Source of the DNA: an uncultured Oscillospiraceae bacterium
GTDB taxonomy: Bacteria > Bacillota > Clostridia > Oscillospirales > Acutalibacteraceae
Assembly: GCA_949293315.1 (NCBI GenBank)
Contig: CASFCH010000006.1
Coordinates: forward strand, 1 to 50,067
Direction of reading: 5' to 3'
Length of the DNA stretch: 50,067 nt
Made by a program: the position numbers and the translations under genes. This document shows positions 35,382-46,432 of this stretch, one piece after another. The notes below the pieces were generated by a model that was not told the DNA's origin, ran no database searches, and saw nothing but the letters and a program-made list of their open reading frames with translations. Numbering within the stretch: position 1 is the stretch's first letter; each line of letters begins with the position of its first letter.

Positions 35382-35966
35382 TTGCAATCACTGGAAGAGC
35401 GGATCGCGGCAGATGGGCGCGTGATCGGCAGTGACATTTTAAAAGTGGACATGTTTTTAAATCACCAGATCGACGTAAAGCTGCTCAATGATATCGGGCG
35501 GGAATTCCGGCGGGTGTTCAGCGATATCCGTCCGGACAAGATCCTCACGATCGAGGCGTCCGGCATTGGCATCGCCTGCGTGACCGCACAGTATTTCGGC
35601 TGTATCCCCGTGGTGTTCGCCAAGAAGGGGGCGCACCGCAACGTGGGGTCCAATCTTTATTACAGCGACGTCTTCTCCTACACCAAGGGCGTCACCTGTA
35701 CCATTGGCGTATCAAAGGATTACCTGCATGCCGGGGAAAAGATCTTAATCATTGACGACTTTCTGGCCAAGGGCGGCGCCGTTCTGGGCCTGAAGGATAT
35801 CATTGAGCAGGCGGGCGCCGAGCTGTGCGGCGTCGGGATCGTGGTGGAAAAGGGCTTCCAGGACGGCGGAGAGAAGCTCCGCCGCATGGGAATCAACATT
35901 CAGTCACTGGCGGTTGTCCAATCCATGGAGGATGGGAAGATTTCCTTTAAAAAGGGCAGCCGTTAA
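35382..35966 (+). CDS. xpt: Xanthine phosphoribosyltransferase
   Basis: A 194-residue purine-salvage enzyme converting xanthine and PRPP to XMP. It aligns by eye along its length with B. subtilis Xpt: LKVDMFLNHQIDVKLLNDIG, ILTIEASGIGIA, PVVFAKKGAH, the PRPP loop ILIIDDFLAKGGAVLGL, and VEKGFQDGGEKL. The start is taken as TTG 35382 (MQSLEERIAADG), matching the MEALKRKIEEEG start and length of the B. subtilis enzyme. GTG at 35373 or 35376 is possible, and the frame is open to 35292. The following BMP transporter begins 21 bases later, so uptake and salvage are probably one unit. Confidence 0.92.
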   Translation: MQSLEERIAADGRVIGSDILKVDMFLNHQIDVKLLNDIGREFRRVFSDIRPDKILTIEASGIGIACVTAQYFGCIPVVFAKKGAHRNVGSNLYYSDVFSYTKGVTCTIGVSKDYLHAGEKILIIDDFLAKGGAVLGLKDIIEQAGAELCGVGIVVEKGFQDGGEKLRRMGINIQSLAVVQSMEDGKISFKKGSR

Positions 35967-35987
35967 AATAAAAAGGAGGAATTCAAC

Positions 35988-37151
35988 GTGAAGAAATGGT
36001 CCAAAATTCTCGCACTTACCCTGTCGGCCGCCATGCTGGTGTGTTCGTTTGCAGCGTGCAGCAACACCGGAAGCGGCACGGATGAGACCGGCGGCGACGC
36101 ACAGGCTCAGGCAATGCCCGCCGTGGCCAAGGCCGACCTGAAAATCGGCGTCATCCACATCACCGATCCCGCGGAGGGCTCCGGATTCACCTACGCGCAG
36201 GACGAGGGCATCAAGGAGATGCAGAAGAACCTCGGCCTGGAGGACAGTCAGATCATCCGCAAGATCAACATCACCGATACGGACGCCGCTGCGACCCGCA
36301 CCGCCATCGAGGAGTGCCTGGAGGAGGGCTGCCAGGTGATCTTCGGCACCAGCTACAACTATAAAGACGTAATGGCTGAGATGGCCGAGGAATACCCGGA
36401 TGTCATCTTCTCCCACTGCTCCGGCAACATCAACAACGGCAAAAACATGAACAACTACTTCGGCGCGATCTATCAGGCCCGCTACCTGACGGGTATCGCC
36501 GCCGGCATGAAGACCGAGAGCAATAAGATCGGCTTTGTCGCCGCGATGGACGTCAACAACTCTGAGGTCACCGGCGGTATCAACGCGTTTACGCTGGGCG
36601 TCAAGTCGGTCAATCCGGACGCGCAAGTCTATGTCCGCGTTACCGGCCAGTGGTACGACCCGAACGCCGAGCGTCAGGCTGCGCAGGCACTGCTTGACCA
36701 GGGGTGCGATGTGATCGCGCAGCACTGCGATTCCTCCGTCCCGCAGGAGACCGCTCAGGCCGCCGGCAAATGGGGCTGCGGCTATAACTCCGACATGAGC
36801 ATTCAGGCGCCAAACGGCCATCTGACTGCGCCGATCTGGCACTGGGGCGTCTATTACACCAAGGCTGTCCAGCAGATCATCGACGGCACCTGGACCGCCA
36901 CCAATTACTTTGGCACGCTGGCGGACGGACTTGTCGATATCTCCCCGCTGAACACGGCCGTGGCGGCGCCCGGAACGCAGGAGAAGATCGACGAGGCGAG
37001 GGCGCAGATCGAGGCGGGCACGCTGAAGGTCTTTGCCGGCCCGCTGTATGACAATGCAGGGAACCTGAAGGTTGCCGAAGGTCAGGAGATGACCGTTGAA
37101 GAGATCACCCAGAACTTCACCTGGTACGTGGACGGCGTAGTTGCCAACTGA
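35988..37151 (+). CDS. BMP-family nucleoside/purine-binding lipoprotein
   Basis: A 387-residue substrate-binding lipoprotein of an ABC importer (Bmp/PnrA-like, Med family). Lipobox SFAAC gives the lipidated Cys near residue 24. The binding domain shows KIGVIHITDPAEGSGFTYAQDEGIKE, GTSYNYKDVMAEMAEEYPDVIFSHCSG, NYFGAIYQARYLTGIAAGM, NKIGFVAAMDVNNSEVTGGINAF and QGCDVIAQHCDSS. Relatives bind purine nucleosides, with aromatic and Asp residues that are visible here. The GTG start has AAGGAGG at eight bases. Context with xpt suggests guanosine, inosine or xanthosine as ligand, though BMP proteins with other ligands exist. Confidence 0.9.
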   Translation: MKKWSKILALTLSAAMLVCSFAACSNTGSGTDETGGDAQAQAMPAVAKADLKIGVIHITDPAEGSGFTYAQDEGIKEMQKNLGLEDSQIIRKINITDTDAAATRTAIEECLEEGCQVIFGTSYNYKDVMAEMAEEYPDVIFSHCSGNINNGKNMNNYFGAIYQARYLTGIAAGMKTESNKIGFVAAMDVNNSEVTGGINAFTLGVKSVNPDAQVYVRVTGQWYDPNAERQAAQALLDQGCDVIAQHCDSSVPQETAQAAGKWGCGYNSDMSIQAPNGHLTAPIWHWGVYYTKAVQQIIDGTWTATNYFGTLADGLVDISPLNTAVAAPGTQEKIDEARAQIEAGTLKVFAGPLYDNAGNLKVAEGQEMTVEEITQNFTWYVDGVVAN

Positions 37152-37188
37152 CCGAATCCAGAATAACAAGACAGGACAGGTGATAGCG

Positions 37189-38730
37189 TTGAGCGGCGTT
37201 ACAACGGCGCATGAAATTGCAATCGAATTAAAAGGCATTACAAAAACGTTCGGCGCAGTCGTCGCCAACGATAACATTGACCTGGACGTCAAGAAGGGCG
37301 AGATTCTCGCCCTTCTTGGCGAAAATGGGTCCGGTAAGACAACTCTGATGAACATGCTGTCGGGCATTTATCACCCCGACAGCGGTTCCATTTACATTGG
37401 CGGCAGGGCGGTTACCATCAACTCGCCGAAGGATGCGGCGCGGCTGGGCATCGGGATGATCCACCAGCATTTCAAGCTGGTGGAGGCCATGACGGCGGGC
37501 GATAATGTGGTCATCGGCACCGGGCTGGACCGCCGCCTGCGGAAGAAGACGCGCTGTGCAAAAATCCGGGACTTTTCCGCCCGGTTCGGGCTGTCCGTGG
37601 ATCCGGACAAGTATGTGTGTGATATGTCCGTGAGCGAGAAACAGACGGTGGAGATCCTCAAGGTGCTTTACCGCGGCGCCCGGATCCTGATCCTGGACGA
37701 GCCCACGGCCGTTCTGACGCCGCAGGAGACGGAACGCCTGTTTACCATCCTGCGGAAGATGAAGGCGGACGGCTGCGCCGTGATTATCATCACCCACAAG
37801 CTCGGCGAGGTGCTGGAGATCAGCGACCGTGTGACGATCCTGCGCAAGGGGCGCAGCATCCAGACCGTCAGCACCGCGGAGGTCGACGCCGCAAAGCTGA
37901 CCGAGCTGATGGTCGGCCACGCGGTGGATCTCTCTCTGGAGCGGCCGGAGACGGAAAAGGTCCCCGGGATGCTGAAGGTGCGGGACCTGACCGTGGAGAA
38001 CAGCGAGGGGTATAATGCGCTTGCGGATGTGAGCTTTGACCTGGCCGGGGGAGAGATCCTCGGCGTGGCGGGCGTGGCAAACAGCGGTCAGAAGGAGCTG
38101 TGCGAAGCGATCGCCGGACTGATGAAAGTCAAATCGGGATCCATCCTCTATCGGAACGAGGATATCGTGGGCAAATCTCCGGCCGACATCATCAAGGCCG
38201 GAATCAGCATGAGCTTTATCCCGGAGGATCGGCTGGGAATGGGACTGGTCGCCTCCATGGGGATGGCGGACAACATGCTGCTGAAATCCTATAAGGACGC
38301 AAAGGGGCCGTTCCTGGACAAGAAGCCGTCCCGTGAACTGGCCAAAGTCCTGATCGATAAGCTCGACATCTCCACCCCCGGCATCAACACACCGGTCCGG
38401 ATGCTCTCGGGCGGAAATGTACAAAAGGTCCTTCTCGGGCGCGAGATCGAATCCAATCCCAGTCTGCTGATCACGGCGTATCCCGTGCGCGGGCTGGATA
38501 TCAATTCCTCCTATACGATCTACAATCTTCTCAACGAGCAGAAGAAAAAGGGCGTGGCCGTGCTCTTCATCGGAGAGGATCTGGATGTGCTGCTGGAGCT
38601 GTGCGACCGGATCATGGTCCTGTGCCACGGCAGGGTGACCGGGATCGTGGATGCGCACGATGTCACCAAGAATGATATCGGCCTGATGATGGCCGGCGAA
38701 AAGCCTGCACAGAGGGGGGAGGAATCATAA
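37189..38730 (+). CDS. Sugar/nucleoside ABC importer ATPase, two nucleotide-binding domains
   Basis: A 513-residue ATPase with two fused ABC modules, as in RbsA/BmpB/YufO importers. Module 1: Walker A GENGSGKTT, Q-loop IHQHFKLVE, signature MSVSEKQ, Walker B ILILDEPTAVLTPQE. Module 2: degenerate Walker A GVANSGQKE, signature LSGGNVQK and a Walker B region SLLITAYPVRGLDI lacking the usual D-E pair, typical of the inactive second site in this family. The start is uncertain: TTG 37189 (after AGGTGA) is preferred; GTG 37180 is an alternative, and the frame opens at 37141. It ends one base into the first permease gene. Confidence 0.9.
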   Translation: MSGVTTAHEIAIELKGITKTFGAVVANDNIDLDVKKGEILALLGENGSGKTTLMNMLSGIYHPDSGSIYIGGRAVTINSPKDAARLGIGMIHQHFKLVEAMTAGDNVVIGTGLDRRLRKKTRCAKIRDFSARFGLSVDPDKYVCDMSVSEKQTVEILKVLYRGARILILDEPTAVLTPQETERLFTILRKMKADGCAVIIITHKLGEVLEISDRVTILRKGRSIQTVSTAEVDAAKLTELMVGHAVDLSLERPETEKVPGMLKVRDLTVENSEGYNALADVSFDLAGGEILGVAGVANSGQKELCEAIAGLMKVKSGSILYRNEDIVGKSPADIIKAGISMSFIPEDRLGMGLVASMGMADNMLLKSYKDAKGPFLDKKPSRELAKVLIDKLDISTPGINTPVRMLSGGNVQKVLLGREIESNPSLLITAYPVRGLDINSSYTIYNLLNEQKKKGVAVLFIGEDLDVLLELCDRIMVLCHGRVTGIVDAHDVTKNDIGLMMAGEKPAQRGEES

Positions 38731-39839
38731 TGGCGGAAAAAATGCATGCGGCACAGCGGCGTTCGGGCTCCCGTCAGCCGCTTGTACGTGTGATCAAAAA
38801 GAACAACATGCCCTTATATCAGTCCACGCTCCTGCGGGTCGGGGCCTTTATTACGGCGCTGATCGCGGGTGGGCTGTTCATCCTCTGTCTGGGGGAAAAC
38901 CCGCTCTCCGTCTACGGGACGATCTTAAACGGCGCGTTCCGCAGCTCCATCGCCATGCAGGGAACGGTAAAAATCGCCGTTCCCCTGCTGATCTGCTCCC
39001 TGGGGCTGACGTTTGCCTTCAAGATGAACTTCTGGAATATCGGCGCGGAGGGGCAGCTGATCATGGGCGCAATTTTTGCAACGCCGATCGCCCTGTATCT
39101 GGACCAGCTCCCCCGTCCGCTCGTACTGCTGCTGATGATGGTCGCAGGCATGATCGGCGGCGGGCTGTGGGCGCTGATTCCCGCGATCTTTAAAGTACGC
39201 TTCGGCACAAACGAGACGCTCTTTACCCTCATGCTCAACTACATCGCGCAGTATATGATCATGTACTTCCGGGAGGGGCCGTGGCGCGATCCGAACTCCC
39301 CCGCCTTCCCTCAGATCAAGCGCTTTGCCCAGAGTGCGCGCCTGTATGAGGTACTGGGCGTGCATATCGGGTGGATCATCGCGATCCTCCTGGTCGTGCT
39401 GGTGTACATCTATCTGAACAAGACCAAGCAGGGCTATGAGATCAGCGTGGTCGGCGAAAGTCAGGCAACGGCCCGCTACGCCGGAATGAGCGTGGGGAAG
39501 ATCGTCATCCGCACCATGTTTATCAGCGGAGCGATCTGCGGTCTGGCCGGCATGATCCAGATCGCCGGCGCGGACTACACGCTCTCCGACACGGTCGCCG
39601 GCGGCGTGGGCTTTACCGCCATCATTATCGCATGGGTCTCCCGGCTGAACCCGTTTGTGATTGCCCTGGTTTCTGCGCTGTTCGCCATTCTGGAGAAGGG
39701 GTGCAGCGTGATGCAATCCACCTTTGGGATCTCCACCACGGCCTCGGACGTCCTGCAGGGCGTCATCCTCTTCTTCATCCTCGGATTCGAATTCTTCACC
39801 CGATATGCCCTGGTGTTCAGAAAGAGAGGCGGTAAATAA
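38730..39839 (+). CDS. ABC importer permease (nucleoside/sugar type), first subunit
   Basis: A 369-residue BPD_transp_2 (RbsC/NupP-like) permease with about nine to ten membrane helices. Family signatures include FKMNFWNIGAEGQLIMGAI, FGTNETLFTLMLNYIAQYM and VGESQATARYAGMSVGKI. The ATG overlaps the stop of the ATPase gene by one base (TAATG) and follows GGGGGAGG. The basic N-terminal 27 residues are cytosolic. Confidence 0.92.
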   Translation: MAEKMHAAQRRSGSRQPLVRVIKKNNMPLYQSTLLRVGAFITALIAGGLFILCLGENPLSVYGTILNGAFRSSIAMQGTVKIAVPLLICSLGLTFAFKMNFWNIGAEGQLIMGAIFATPIALYLDQLPRPLVLLLMMVAGMIGGGLWALIPAIFKVRFGTNETLFTLMLNYIAQYMIMYFREGPWRDPNSPAFPQIKRFAQSARLYEVLGVHIGWIIAILLVVLVYIYLNKTKQGYEISVVGESQATARYAGMSVGKIVIRTMFISGAICGLAGMIQIAGADYTLSDTVAGGVGFTAIIIAWVSRLNPFVIALVSALFAILEKGCSVMQSTFGISTTASDVLQGVILFFILGFEFFTRYALVFRKRGGK

Positions 39840-40792
39840 TGGATTTGATCATAAACTTTCTGGTGGCGGCCATCGTCTCCGGAACACCGCTCCTCTTCGG
39901 CACGCTGGGGGAAATCCTGACGGAAAAGGCCGGCCACCTGAACCTCGGCGTGGAGGGCATGATGGCCATCGGCGCCATCGCGGGATTCTATACGGGATAT
40001 AAGACAAACAGTGTGCTGCTCGCCCTGCTGATGTCGTTTGCAGCCGGTATGCTCTGCGCGCTGATTTACGCCTTCCTCACCATTACGCTCAAGGCGACGC
40101 ACAATGTCACCGGCCTGACGCTGACGATCTTTGGCAGCGGGCTCTCCAGCTTTATCGCGTTCTCCATGATCCAGAACGCGGAAAACGGCGTTCCGGTGCT
40201 TGACCGCAGCTTTACTTCTTCGCTTGCAAATATCCACATCCCGTTCCTCAGCGACATCCCGGTGCTTGGCAAGCTGCTCTTCCAGTATAATCCGCTCGTC
40301 TATCTGGGCGTTGTGATCGCCATCGTGATGGCTGTGTACATCAAGCGCACCCGCGCAGGCCTGAATTTGACCGCAGTCGGTGAGAATCCCGGTGCTGCGG
40401 ACGCGGCCGGGATCAACGTCACCCTTGTCAAGTACGTCCATGTGCTGATCGGCGGCGGCATCTGCGGTCTGGGCGGCGCATACATGGCCCTGACCATCGG
40501 CAACGGCAGCTGGGTCAACAACGTGGTCAACGGTTACGGATGGATCGCCGTCGCGCTTGTGATTTTCGCGAGCTGGAACCCCGCAAAGGCTATCGGCGGC
40601 GCGTTCGTCTTCGGTGCGTTCAGCGTAATTCGCTATTATATGCCTACGGGCGTCAATCTGCCGACCGCATTCTACAACATGCTCCCCTTCCTGGTGACAG
40701 CGATCGTACTGGTTATCAGCTCCGTGCGCAAGAAGAAAAAGCATGTGGAGCCGGCCGCGATCGGCGCGATCTATTTCCGCGAAGAGCGGTAG
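39839..40792 (+). CDS. ABC importer permease (nucleoside/sugar type), second subunit
   Basis: A 317-residue NupQ-like partner permease. Signatures: GEILTEKAGHLNLGVEGMMAIGAIAGF, ATHNVTGLTLTIFGSGLSSF, VGENPGAADAAGINVTLVKYV, and GLGGAYMALTIGNGSWVNN. About eight membrane helices. The ATG overlaps the stop of the first permease by one base. Last gene of the xpt-BMP-ATPase-permease-permease operon, closed by a strong terminator 21 bases on. Confidence 0.92.
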   Translation: MDLIINFLVAAIVSGTPLLFGTLGEILTEKAGHLNLGVEGMMAIGAIAGFYTGYKTNSVLLALLMSFAAGMLCALIYAFLTITLKATHNVTGLTLTIFGSGLSSFIAFSMIQNAENGVPVLDRSFTSSLANIHIPFLSDIPVLGKLLFQYNPLVYLGVVIAIVMAVYIKRTRAGLNLTAVGENPGAADAAGINVTLVKYVHVLIGGGICGLGGAYMALTIGNGSWVNNVVNGYGWIAVALVIFASWNPAKAIGGAFVFGAFSVIRYYMPTGVNLPTAFYNMLPFLVTAIVLVISSVRKKKKHVEPAAIGAIYFREER

Positions 40793-40813
40793 AGAACCCA
40801 CCCGTACGTTCTT

Positions 40814-40842
40814 CCGGCCGGATCCGTTCCGGCCGGTTTTTT
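40814..40842 (+). terminator. Terminator of the xpt/BMP transporter operon
   Basis: Perfect CCGGCCGG/CCGGCCGG stem, seven-base loop, then six T. Confidence 0.92.
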
Positions 40843-40942
40843 CATGCAGTTTACAGGCCGCTCAGACGTCGTGACGGCGATTGCTCCGGGGCGGCGCCCC
40901 CTAAGTATTGTCTATGATCTTTCCAATTGGCAGGTGAAGTTT

Positions 40943-41629
40943 TTGAAACTAAAAGCCCTGAAAGCGGCCTTTCCGCCGACTGTTCCGATCTGCGCAAGCT
41001 TCCTGATGCTCGGAACCTCCTACGGTTTTATGATGAGCAGCCGCGGTTTTTCGCCGCTCTATCCGATTCTGATGAGTTTGCTGATCTTTGCAGGATCCAT
41101 GGAGTTTGTCACGGCGGATCTGCTGATGGCCTCCTTTCACCCGATCAGCGCTTTTTTCACAGCGCTGGTGGTCAATGCGCGCCACCTCTTTTACGGAATT
41201 TCCATGCTCGACCGCTACCGCGGCACAGGCTGGAAAAAGCCGTACCTGATCTTCGGTATGTGCGATGAGTCCTTCTCGATCAACTGCAGCGCCAGAATCC
41301 CGCCGGATGTGGACCGTGGGTGGTTTATGACCTTTGTCACGCTGTTCAATCACCTGTACTGGGTCGCCGGCGCCTCTCTGGGCGCGCTGGCCGGCCATAT
41401 GATCCACTTCAATACCGAGGGGATCGAGTTCGTCATGGCCGCCATGTTTATCACGATCTTCCTCAACCAGTGGATGGAGAGCCGCCGGCACTCCCCCGCC
41501 CTGATCGGCCTGATCGCCTCCGGGGCCTGTCTGGCCGTGTTTGGACCGGACCGCTTCCTGATCCCTGCAATGGCGCTGACCGTGCTGATCCTGACGGCCG
41601 CGCGTAAAAAGCTGGAGGTGACGGAATGA
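40943..41629 (+). CDS. azlC: Branched-chain amino acid exporter, large subunit
   Basis: A 228-residue AzlC/YgaZ-family membrane protein that, with AzlD, exports branched-chain amino acids or their analogues. Signatures: [61 protein letters not shown], and [22 protein letters not shown]. Six to seven membrane helices. The start is taken as TTG 40943, preceded by AGGTGA; GTG 40934 is possible, and the frame opens at 40844 within the preceding leader. It overlaps azlD by four bases. No clear promoter was found in 40843-40942. Confidence 0.92.
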   Translation: MKLKALKAAFPPTVPICASFLMLGTSYGFMMSSRGFSPLYPILMSLLIFAGSMEFVTADLLMASFHPISAFFTALVVNARHLFYGISMLDRYRGTGWKKPYLIFGMCDESFSINCSARIPPDVDRGWFMTFVTLFNHLYWVAGASLGALAGHMIHFNTEGIEFVMAAMFITIFLNQWMESRRHSPALIGLIASGACLAVFGPDRFLIPAMALTVLILTAARKKLEVTE

Positions 41630-41958
41630 CCATGACCGTATGGCAGAGCGTGCTCACGATCGGGGCCGTAGTGCTCGGGACAATGGTTACGCGCTTTCTC
41701 CCCTTTTTCCTCTTCCCGGCAAAAAAGGAGCTGCCCAAATATATCCGCTATCTCAGCCAGGTGATTCCCTATGCCGTGATGGGGATGCTGGTGGTCTACG
41801 CGCTCAAGGATACGGATCTGCTCGCCGGCAGCCACGGGATCCCGGAGCTGATCGCGGTGGTTGTAGTCGTACTGCTGCACCTCTGGCGCAGGAATATGCT
41901 GCTGAGCATTGCGGGCGGAACGGTCACCTATATGCTGCTGGTTCAGCTCGTATTCTGA
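41626..41958 (+). CDS. azlD: Branched-chain amino acid exporter, small subunit
   Basis: A 110-residue AzlD/YgaH-family protein with four hydrophobic segments, including [39 protein letters not shown] and [22 protein letters not shown]. The ATG overlaps the azlC stop (ATGA), with GGAGGTG just upstream; the two subunits are translationally coupled. Confidence 0.92.
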   Translation: MTMTVWQSVLTIGAVVLGTMVTRFLPFFLFPAKKELPKYIRYLSQVIPYAVMGMLVVYALKDTDLLAGSHGIPELIAVVVVVLLHLWRRNMLLSIAGGTVTYMLLVQLVF

Positions 41959-41976
41959 AAGCGGCCGGCCGCTTTC
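41957..41976. terminator. Perfect 20-bp palindrome at the azlD stop
   Basis: GAAAGCGGCC/GGCCGCTTTC begins inside the azlD stop codon. It can form a strong hairpin but lacks a long T-run, so it may act in mRNA stability or weak termination. Confidence 0.45.
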
Positions 41977-42014
41977 AGCGGCGGAGCTGTAAAATTCTTC
42001 TCCCGTAACGAAAA

Positions 42015-42046
42015 AGCGGCTGCACACCACCCGGTATGCAGCCGCT
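42015..42046 (-). terminator. Terminator of the DUF1836 gene
   Basis: Perfect 10-bp stem AGCGGCTGCA/TGCAGCCGCT, 12-base loop, and a TTTTT tract on the reverse strand; on the + strand it is followed by CTCTGTTTTT, so it may also end azlCD. Confidence 0.85.
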
Positions 42047-42064
42047 CTCTGTTTTTAAATGGGA

Positions 42065-42847
42065 TCAGGACTTCTTTTTCTCCTGCTCGCGGTGCTCCTT
42101 CTCCTCCCGCTCGCGCCGCTCCTTTTCCTCTTTCTCAAGCCGTTCGCGCTCTTTTTTCTCACGCTCGCGCGCTTCCTTTTCCTGTTTTTCCTGCTCCTCA
42201 CGTCGCCTTTTTTCCTCTTCCTCCAGGCGCTTTTTCTCCTCCTCTTCCGCCTTTTTCCGCTCCTCCTCTGCCTTGCGCTCATGCTCGCGCTTTTCCTCCA
42301 GCAGCGTCAGCACACGGTTGGAGAGCTTCGTGCTGACGGTCGCGTCCAGAGAAATCAGGGAGATAAAGAGCAGCGCCTTCATCTCCTCATCCTCCACGCC
42401 GCGCTCCCGGCACTTCTGATCGATCAAATCCAGCTTATCACCCACAGCACGCAGATACTCCTGCGCATAATCCCCCAGCAAATCGCGGAAAAGGGCGTAC
42501 ATGGTCTCCAGCTTTTCGGGGTCGCCGATCATTCCGGTGAAGCGCTTGATCTCCGGAATGGAGAGGCTCTGCTTGAGCAGGTAGATAAAGATCAGCGTGA
42601 GCACATGCCGCCTGGAATAGCGCTTGTTCTCCGGCCGCGGCAGGACGCCCGCCTTGGTATAATTGTTGATCATGGTGCCGGTGAACACGCACTCATCATG
42701 GAAGCGGAAGGACTCCCCCATCTCCTGCTCCAGGAAGGAGGTCACCTGCTCCATGTACAGATCAATCTTGGGGATATCGCGCGGATCGACCAGATCAATA
42801 TCGGAAATCTCCCGCGCCTGCTCCACAATATCTTTTTTCAAATCCAT
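42065..42847 (-). CDS. DUF1836 protein with long charged alpha-helical tail
   Basis: A 260-residue protein. The N-terminal 180 residues match DUF1836, a Firmicute family with a MerR/helix-turn-helix-like region: TMINNYTKAGVLPRPENKRYSRRHVLTLIFIYLLKQSLSIPEIKRF. From about residue 182 to the end, some 75 residues are almost only E, K, R, Q and A (LLEEKREHERKAEEERKKAE...). This is an ER/K-type single alpha-helix or coiled coil. Plain DUF1836 proteins are usually shorter, so the tail is an addition. ATG 42847 (MDLKKD) is chosen; GGCGGTG precedes it. The reading frame runs on upstream to 42874, where it opens with a TTG. Likely a DNA-binding regulator; partners unknown. Confidence 0.8.
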   Translation of the reverse strand: MDLKKDIVEQAREISDIDLVDPRDIPKIDLYMEQVTSFLEQEMGESFRFHDECVFTGTMINNYTKAGVLPRPENKRYSRRHVLTLIFIYLLKQSLSIPEIKRFTGMIGDPEKLETMYALFRDLLGDYAQEYLRAVGDKLDLIDQKCRERGVEDEEMKALLFISLISLDATVSTKLSNRVLTLLEEKREHERKAEEERKKAEEEEKKRLEEEEKRRREEQEKQEKEAREREKKERERLEKEEKERREREEKEHREQEKKKS

Positions 42848-42905
42848 ACGGACACCGCCTTTACCGCATCCCAACGATGGAGCGCGGAAAATTCATTTAT
42901 ACTCT

Positions 42906-42934
42906 ATTATATAGTTTTCGATACCGGAATTCAA
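42906..42934 (-). promoter_or_regulatory. Promoter of the DUF1836 gene
   Basis: TTGAAT (42929-42934), 17-base spacer, TATAAT (42906-42911) on the reverse strand, immediately after the tatD stop. Confidence 0.88.
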
Positions 42935-42938
42935 GTTT

Positions 42939-43702
42939 TCACAGGAAGAGGCGCTCTGCGTTGTCCCTTGTCCTGTCTAACACCTGCTGGGCCGTACAGC
43001 CCCGGATCTCCGCCAGCCTTTGCGCCGTATAGGGGATCAGGCCGGAATCATTGCGCCGCCCGCGCATCGGGACCGGCGTCATGTACGGGCAGTCCGTCTC
43101 GATCAGCAGGCGGTCCTCCGGCACATAGCGCGCCACCTCCACGGGCTTTCGCGCATTTTTAAACGTCACCGCCCCGCCAAGGCCGATATACATTCCGATA
43201 TCCAAGATCTCCCGCGCCATCTCCACGCTGCCGGAGAAGCAGTGTACCACCCCCTTGGGCCGGTACTGCTTGAGCACCTCCAGCGTATCTGCGTGCGCAT
43301 CCCGGTCGTGAAAAATGACCGGCATATCAAGTTCGTTTGCCAGGATCAGCTGCCGCTCCAGCACGGAAAGCTGCACCGTACGGGGCGCCCCGTCCTCATA
43401 GTGGTAGTCGAGCCCGATTTCCCCCACGGCGACACATCGCCCGTCTGCCAGAAGTACGCGCAGGCGCACAAAGTCGTCGTCCGAGATCCGGTCCGCCGCC
43501 TCCGGATGAAAACCCGCGGCCGCCCAGATATAGTCGTAGCGATGTGCCAGCTCCAGATTCCGACGCGAAGTGGAGATATCCGTCCCGCAGCTGACGACGC
43601 CGCACACACCGGCGCCCGGAAGGGAGGCGAGCAGCGCCTCACGGTCCGGGTCGAAGGCCGCGTCGTCATAGTGGGCGTGGGAGTCGAAAATATTCAGCGC
43701 CA

Positions 43703-43703
<1 letters not shown>
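42939..43703 (-). CDS. TatD-family metal-dependent DNase
   Basis: A 254-residue TIM-barrel hydrolase. Motifs: FDSHAHYDD (HxH), AAGFHPEAA, VAVGEIGLDYHYED (metal Glu), VIFHDRDAHADTL, GVVHCFSGS, and LLIETDCPYMTP (final Asp). Members act as 3'-5' exonucleases or as D-aminoacyl hydrolases. Its start overlaps the metG stop by one base (TGATG), and metG-tatD is a conserved pairing in Firmicutes. Confidence 0.93.
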
Positions 43704-45703
<2,000 letters not shown>

Positions 45704-45766
45704 TCAAATGCAAATTTCGAGGTCACAGGCATGTCCTGCCGTGCGCATCGAGGTTCCTGCCGTTTT

Positions 45767-45795
45767 AGTATATCACAATCCACAAGCGGATTCAA
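45767..45795 (-). promoter_or_regulatory. Promoter of metG-tatD
   Basis: TTGAAT (45790-45795), 17-base spacer, TATACT (45767-45772) on the reverse strand, overlapping the end of the space after the TetR gene. Confidence 0.82.
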
Positions 45796-45813
45796 ATTCC
45801 CCGGCCGCTCCCT

Positions 45814-46413
45814 TTATTGGTCCGCAGCGGTAATCGTGAGCGTGGAGGCCCGCTTTTTGATCTGGGAAACCTGGCGGACAAAGATATCCCGGTGTCCCGT
45901 CACCGAATAAAACACGGCACAGGAGCAAAAGTCGATTAAGACCGCCCACGCCTGCTCTATCTCATCCTCATTCCGAATATAGTCGCGCAGGATCTCGCCA
46001 AAGTGCTGGAGCAGCTTCAGCTTGCCGGTACAGTGTTCCGGAATGCAGTCCCTGTACCGGACCAGATAGCAGATCAGGGAAATACGATCGACATTCCGGC
46101 AGACGGAATCGACCATATAATCAAAAAAGGCGTTTGTCCCCTTTTCGATCAGATAGCGCTGCACGCCGATCGCGATGGTACGGTCCATGGCGGCGACCTC
46201 CCGGTTGAGCACCGCCTCCACCAGATCCTCCTTCCCGGCATAATAGTGATAGATCCCGCTCGGGACAATGCCCGCCTTTTTGGCGATCATCTGCATCGTG
46301 GTAGCGGAGTAACCGTTATTTGCAAACAGCTCGCATGCGGCGTCCAGGATCCGCACGATGGCGTCCTCGCGCATCTGTACAAACTTATCATTATGATATC
46401 CATGTATTGCCAT
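45814..46413 (-). CDS. TetR/AcrR-family transcriptional regulator
   Basis: A 199-residue regulator. The N-terminal helix-turn-helix (about 17-63) reads REDAIVRILDAACELFANNGYSATTMQMIAKKAGIVPSGIYHYYAGKEDLVEAVL. The rest is a helical ligand-binding domain. ATG 46413 (MAIHGYHN) has AAAGGAG at eight bases; the frame runs back into lacZ. Only 19 bases separate it from the beta-galactosidase stop, so the two are probably co-transcribed and the regulator may control lacZ. TetR regulators of lactose genes are less usual than LacI or AraC types. Confidence 0.9.
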   Translation of the reverse strand: MAIHGYHNDKFVQMREDAIVRILDAACELFANNGYSATTMQMIAKKAGIVPSGIYHYYAGKEDLVEAVLNREVAAMDRTIAIGVQRYLIEKGTNAFFDYMVDSVCRNVDRISLICYLVRYRDCIPEHCTGKLKLLQHFGEILRDYIRNEDEIEQAWAVLIDFCSCAVFYSVTGHRDIFVRQVSQIKKRASTLTITAADQ

Positions 46414-46432
46414 TGGTATTTCTCCTTTGAAT

